A stretch of DNA of 64,000 nucleotides from Jacaranda mimosifolia (Eukaryota > Streptophyta > Magnoliopsida > Lamiales > Bignoniaceae): assembly GCA_018894105.1 (NCBI GenBank), contig CM032133.1, positions 13,282,501-13,346,500 of the forward strand, in the 5' to 3' direction. Position numbers and translations under genes: made by a program. Below are positions 61,238 through 64,000 of the stretch, piece by piece (the first letter of the stretch is position 1; each line of letters opens with the position of its first letter). The notes beneath the pieces are model-generated. The model was not told the origin of the DNA and did no database searches. It saw nothing but the letters and a program-made list of their open reading frames with translations.

Positions 61238-64000
61238 ATGTCAAGAATGAAGTACGAGGTAGAGAAATTCGATGGGAAGAACGACGTTGGGCTATGGAAG
61301 ATGAAGGTTCACGCCCTCTTGTGTCAACAAGGTTTACAGAAAGCGTTAAAGGGCAGAGGAGAAGGACAAGTTCATGGCGAAGGCTTATGGTACTCTGGTG
61401 TTATCATTGGCGGATAACGTACTGAGAGAGGTTGCCATGGAAAGTACGCCAGTGGATTTATGGAAGAAGCTGGAGAGTCTATATATGATGAAATCCCTAA
61501 CGAATCGGCTGTATTTGAAATAGCGGCTATATATATTAAGAATGAAGGAAGGTACATCTATCACTCAATATATTGATTTTTTCAATAAGGTGATTCTGGA
61601 TCTCGCTAATATAGATGTCAAAATTGATGATGAGGATCAAGCCATAATTCCCTTGTGTTCTCTGCCAAAATCTTTTGAGCACTTGGTTACTACTTTGCTG
61701 TACATGAGAGATACGATTTCAATAGAAGATGTTAAGGCCTCATTGAATTCCAACAAGTTGAGAAAACATGTCCTGGGCAGCAACGATGGTGAAAGTGGGG
61801 AAGAATTGGTGGCTAAAGGGAGACCGAGAGAAAGGGGAAGGAGTAGAGACCGATCGAAGTCCCGAACCAAGCTTAGAAACGGTGATAAGTGTTTCAGATG
61901 CGGTGGAAAGGGGCATTAGAAACGGAATTATCTGGAACGAAGAAAGGCGAAGGATACAGGTGAAACTTCTGATCAGAAACGGGATGATGTCGCAGGAATT
62001 ATTGAGGATGAGTCTGATGGTGGGCTTGTTCTCAACGTTGTCGAAACTTTACTAAGCTCTGAATGGATTTTGGATAGTGGCTGTTCCTACCACATGTGCC
62101 CAAGAGAAGATTAGTTTACCACATACCATAAATACGATGGTGGTAAAGTGCTTATGGGAAACGATGCTTCTTGTAGGGTTGTAGAAATTGGCTTAGTTAG
62201 TATCAGAATACATGATGGATAGTAAGGACCCTAACAGATGTGCGTCATGTTCCAGATTTGAAGAAAAATCTGATATCACTGGGTACTCTGGACAAGAATG
62301 GTTGTGAGTACAGAGCTCAAGATGGAGTTCTGCGGGTTTCCAAAGGCGCATTGCTTATCATGAAGGGAGAAAAGCGGAACGGCCTTTACATATTGCAAGG
62401 AAACACGATTTCTGGTACTGCAACGATTTCTTCATCAGTCAATGATACTACGAGACTATGGCATGTGTGGCTTGGGCATATGAGTGAGAGGGGGATGTTA
62501 GAACTGAGCAAATGAGGCTTGCTTTGCGGGGAGAAGACTGGAGAACTGGATTTCTGCGAGCAGTGTGTGCTGGGCAAGCAACACAGGGTGAAATTCGGCA
62601 TTGCAGTTCACAGGACCAACGACATCTTGGATTACATTCACTCAGATCTTTGGGGACCTTCTTAGGTTCCTTCAAAGGGAGGTGCAAGGTATATGCTGAC
62701 ATTCATAGATGATTTCTCACAGAGAGTATGGGTGTACATGCTAAAGCATAAGGATGAGGTATTTGTCAACTTCAAGCAATGGAAGACCTTAATTGAGAAG
62801 CAGACAGGAAATAAGATCAAGCGCTTGAGGACTGACAACGGATTGGAGTTCTGCAATAAGGAATTTCAAGAATTCTGCGATAAGGAAGGAATTGTGAGGC
62901 ATCGCACAGTTGTACATACACCACAGCAGAATGGAGTTGCAGAATGGATGAACAGGACTATCTTGGAAAGAGCTAGATGCATGCTCTTTAACGCCGGATT
63001 GTCCAAGGATTTTTAGGCAAAAGCGATTAACACTGCGTGTTATTTGGTGAATAGGTCACCAACAACTGATTTGGACTGCAAGACACCAATGGAGGTTTGG
63101 TCCGGATCTCCTGCTGATTACTCAAATTTGAGAGTATTTGGGTGCCCAGCCTATGCTCATATCTGGGATGGGAAGCTTGAGTCAAGGGCTAGGAAGTGCA
63201 TATTTCTAGGCTATGCAGATGGAGTCAAAGGTTATCGTTTATGGTGTAATGATGACAAGGGCTCTAAGATGATTATCAGCAGGGACGTGACATTCGATGA
63301 GTCTACAATGATGAAGAAGGTGGAGCAACAGGAAAGCAGTCAACAGGGCGTTAAGGAGAATGTGGAGATTCATATTGATCCTCCACATGTTTCAAAGGGC
63401 AAACAGAAGGTGGTAGATGAAGCTGATGAGAGCACATTACCACCTAATCAACAGCAGGAAAATGAACCACTACAAAATTATCGCTTGGCTCGCGATAGGG
63501 AGAGGAGGCAGATCAAACCACCACAGCGGTATGCTTACTCAGATCTGGTAGCTTATGCTTTGAGTTCAGCTGAGGAGTTTGTAGGAGATGATTTAGTCTC
63601 ATACAAAGAGGCAATTTCTAAGCCAGATTCTGATAAATGGGTTGTAGTTATGAGTGAAGAGATGGAGTCTCTACACAAGAATAGTACATGGGAGTTGGTT
63701 GATATACCCAAAGGACAGAAGATTGTAGGTTGCAAATGGATCTACAAGAAGAAGAGAGGGATTCCCGGTGTTGAAGATGCTAGATATAAGGCGCGATTGG
63801 TTGCTAAGGGTTTTACTCAGAAAGAGGGAGTTGACTTTCATGAAGTATTCTCCCCAGTTGTAAAACATACTTCCATTCGTGTTTTACTTGCCATGGTTGC
63901 TCTGTTTGACATGGAACTGGAGCAGATGGATGTGAAAACAACGTTTTTGTATGGTGAGTTGGAGGAACAAATCTACATGAGTCAACCAGAAGGATTCGTT
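61238..64000 (+). pseudogene. Ty1/copia polyprotein (gag, protease, integrase, RT start), cut by right edge
   Basis: From ATG 61238: gag (MSRMKYEVEKFDGKNDVGLW; EGTSITQYIDFFNKVILDL), a zinc knuckle CFRCGGKGH whose last Cys is Tyr (at about 61,930), and protease (WILDSGCSYHMCP). Then integrase: HHCC region LWHVWLGHMSERGML with CEQCVLGKQHR; Asp in YIHSDLWGPS; Asp in RLRTDNGLEF; Glu in HTPQQNGVAEWMNR. Reverse transcriptase begins at about 63,640 (NSTWELVDIPKGQKIVGCKW; RYKARLVAKGFTQKEGVDFH; QMDVKTTFLYGELEEQIYMS) and continues past the window. The order integrase before RT proves copia; the motifs resemble the Tork group. Stops occur at about 61,519, 61,918, 62,221, 62,514, 62,665 and 63,016, with a frame change near 61,360. 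It is decayed. Confidence 0.92.

Noticed and set aside
1..64000. tRNA, rRNA or other structured RNA genes
   Set aside because: No cloverleaf or rRNA-like sequence was noticed on reading; tRNA-like stretches were only primer-binding sites. A tRNAscan-SE run would settle this.

Overview
The window is nuclear DNA of a flowering plant, probably a eudicot. The signs are spliced genes with AT-rich introns, a plant golgin gene, a ribosomal protein L22 remnant, and a thick nested load of plant transposons. The species cannot be named from the sequence.

Layout. (1) 1-9,912, minus strand: the first seven coding exons of a GRIP-type golgin, in frame across every junction for 379 codons; the 3' half, including the GRIP domain, lies off the left edge. 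(2) 9,913-10,531: its leader and promoter. (3) 10,532-24,901: one very large Mutator-like element (MULE) of about 14.4 kb, with degenerate terminal inverted repeats and a matching but low-complexity 9-bp flank. It carries two converging decayed genes. On plus is a MuDR-type transposase with an N-terminal domain, DDE core, SWIM zinc finger and zinc knuckle. On minus is an eight-exon gene with a DUF1985-like N-terminus and a Ulp1 (C48) protease-like C-terminus. Five different tandem-repeat arrays sit in their introns and in the space between them, and all are built on variants of the word RTACTTCA. (4) 24,911-28,480: very AT-rich DNA with a tandem duplication and a Harbinger-like MITE. (5) 29,181-about 55,260: a nest of transposons. 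An LTR-like repeat (family X) was split by a Ty3/gypsy element of the Tat type (30,635-55,017, TSD ACTTA). That element was later split by a CACTA element (33,616-42,633) and by a second family X copy, which itself holds a 2.8-kb solo LTR with TSD GAACA. (6) 55,261-57,250: repeat debris with a CACTA-like end. (7) 57,251-58,238: promoter, leader and a first coding exon of RPL22 with a premature stop and no downstream exon found. (8) 60,560-64,000: the 5' part of a decayed Ty1/copia element that runs off the right edge.

Most striking is the MULE. Its two genes and five arrays look like a transposon that carries its own DNA target repeats. In Arabidopsis VANDAL MULEs, a VANC protein binds short motifs in the element's own non-coding repeats and removes silencing. 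The architecture here suggests a comparable pair in a Ulp1-bearing MULE, now dead: nearly all its stop codons can be explained by C-to-T or G-to-A changes, and the protease-like catalytic Cys position is Phe. The assignment is an inference from architecture and motif, and no search was run.
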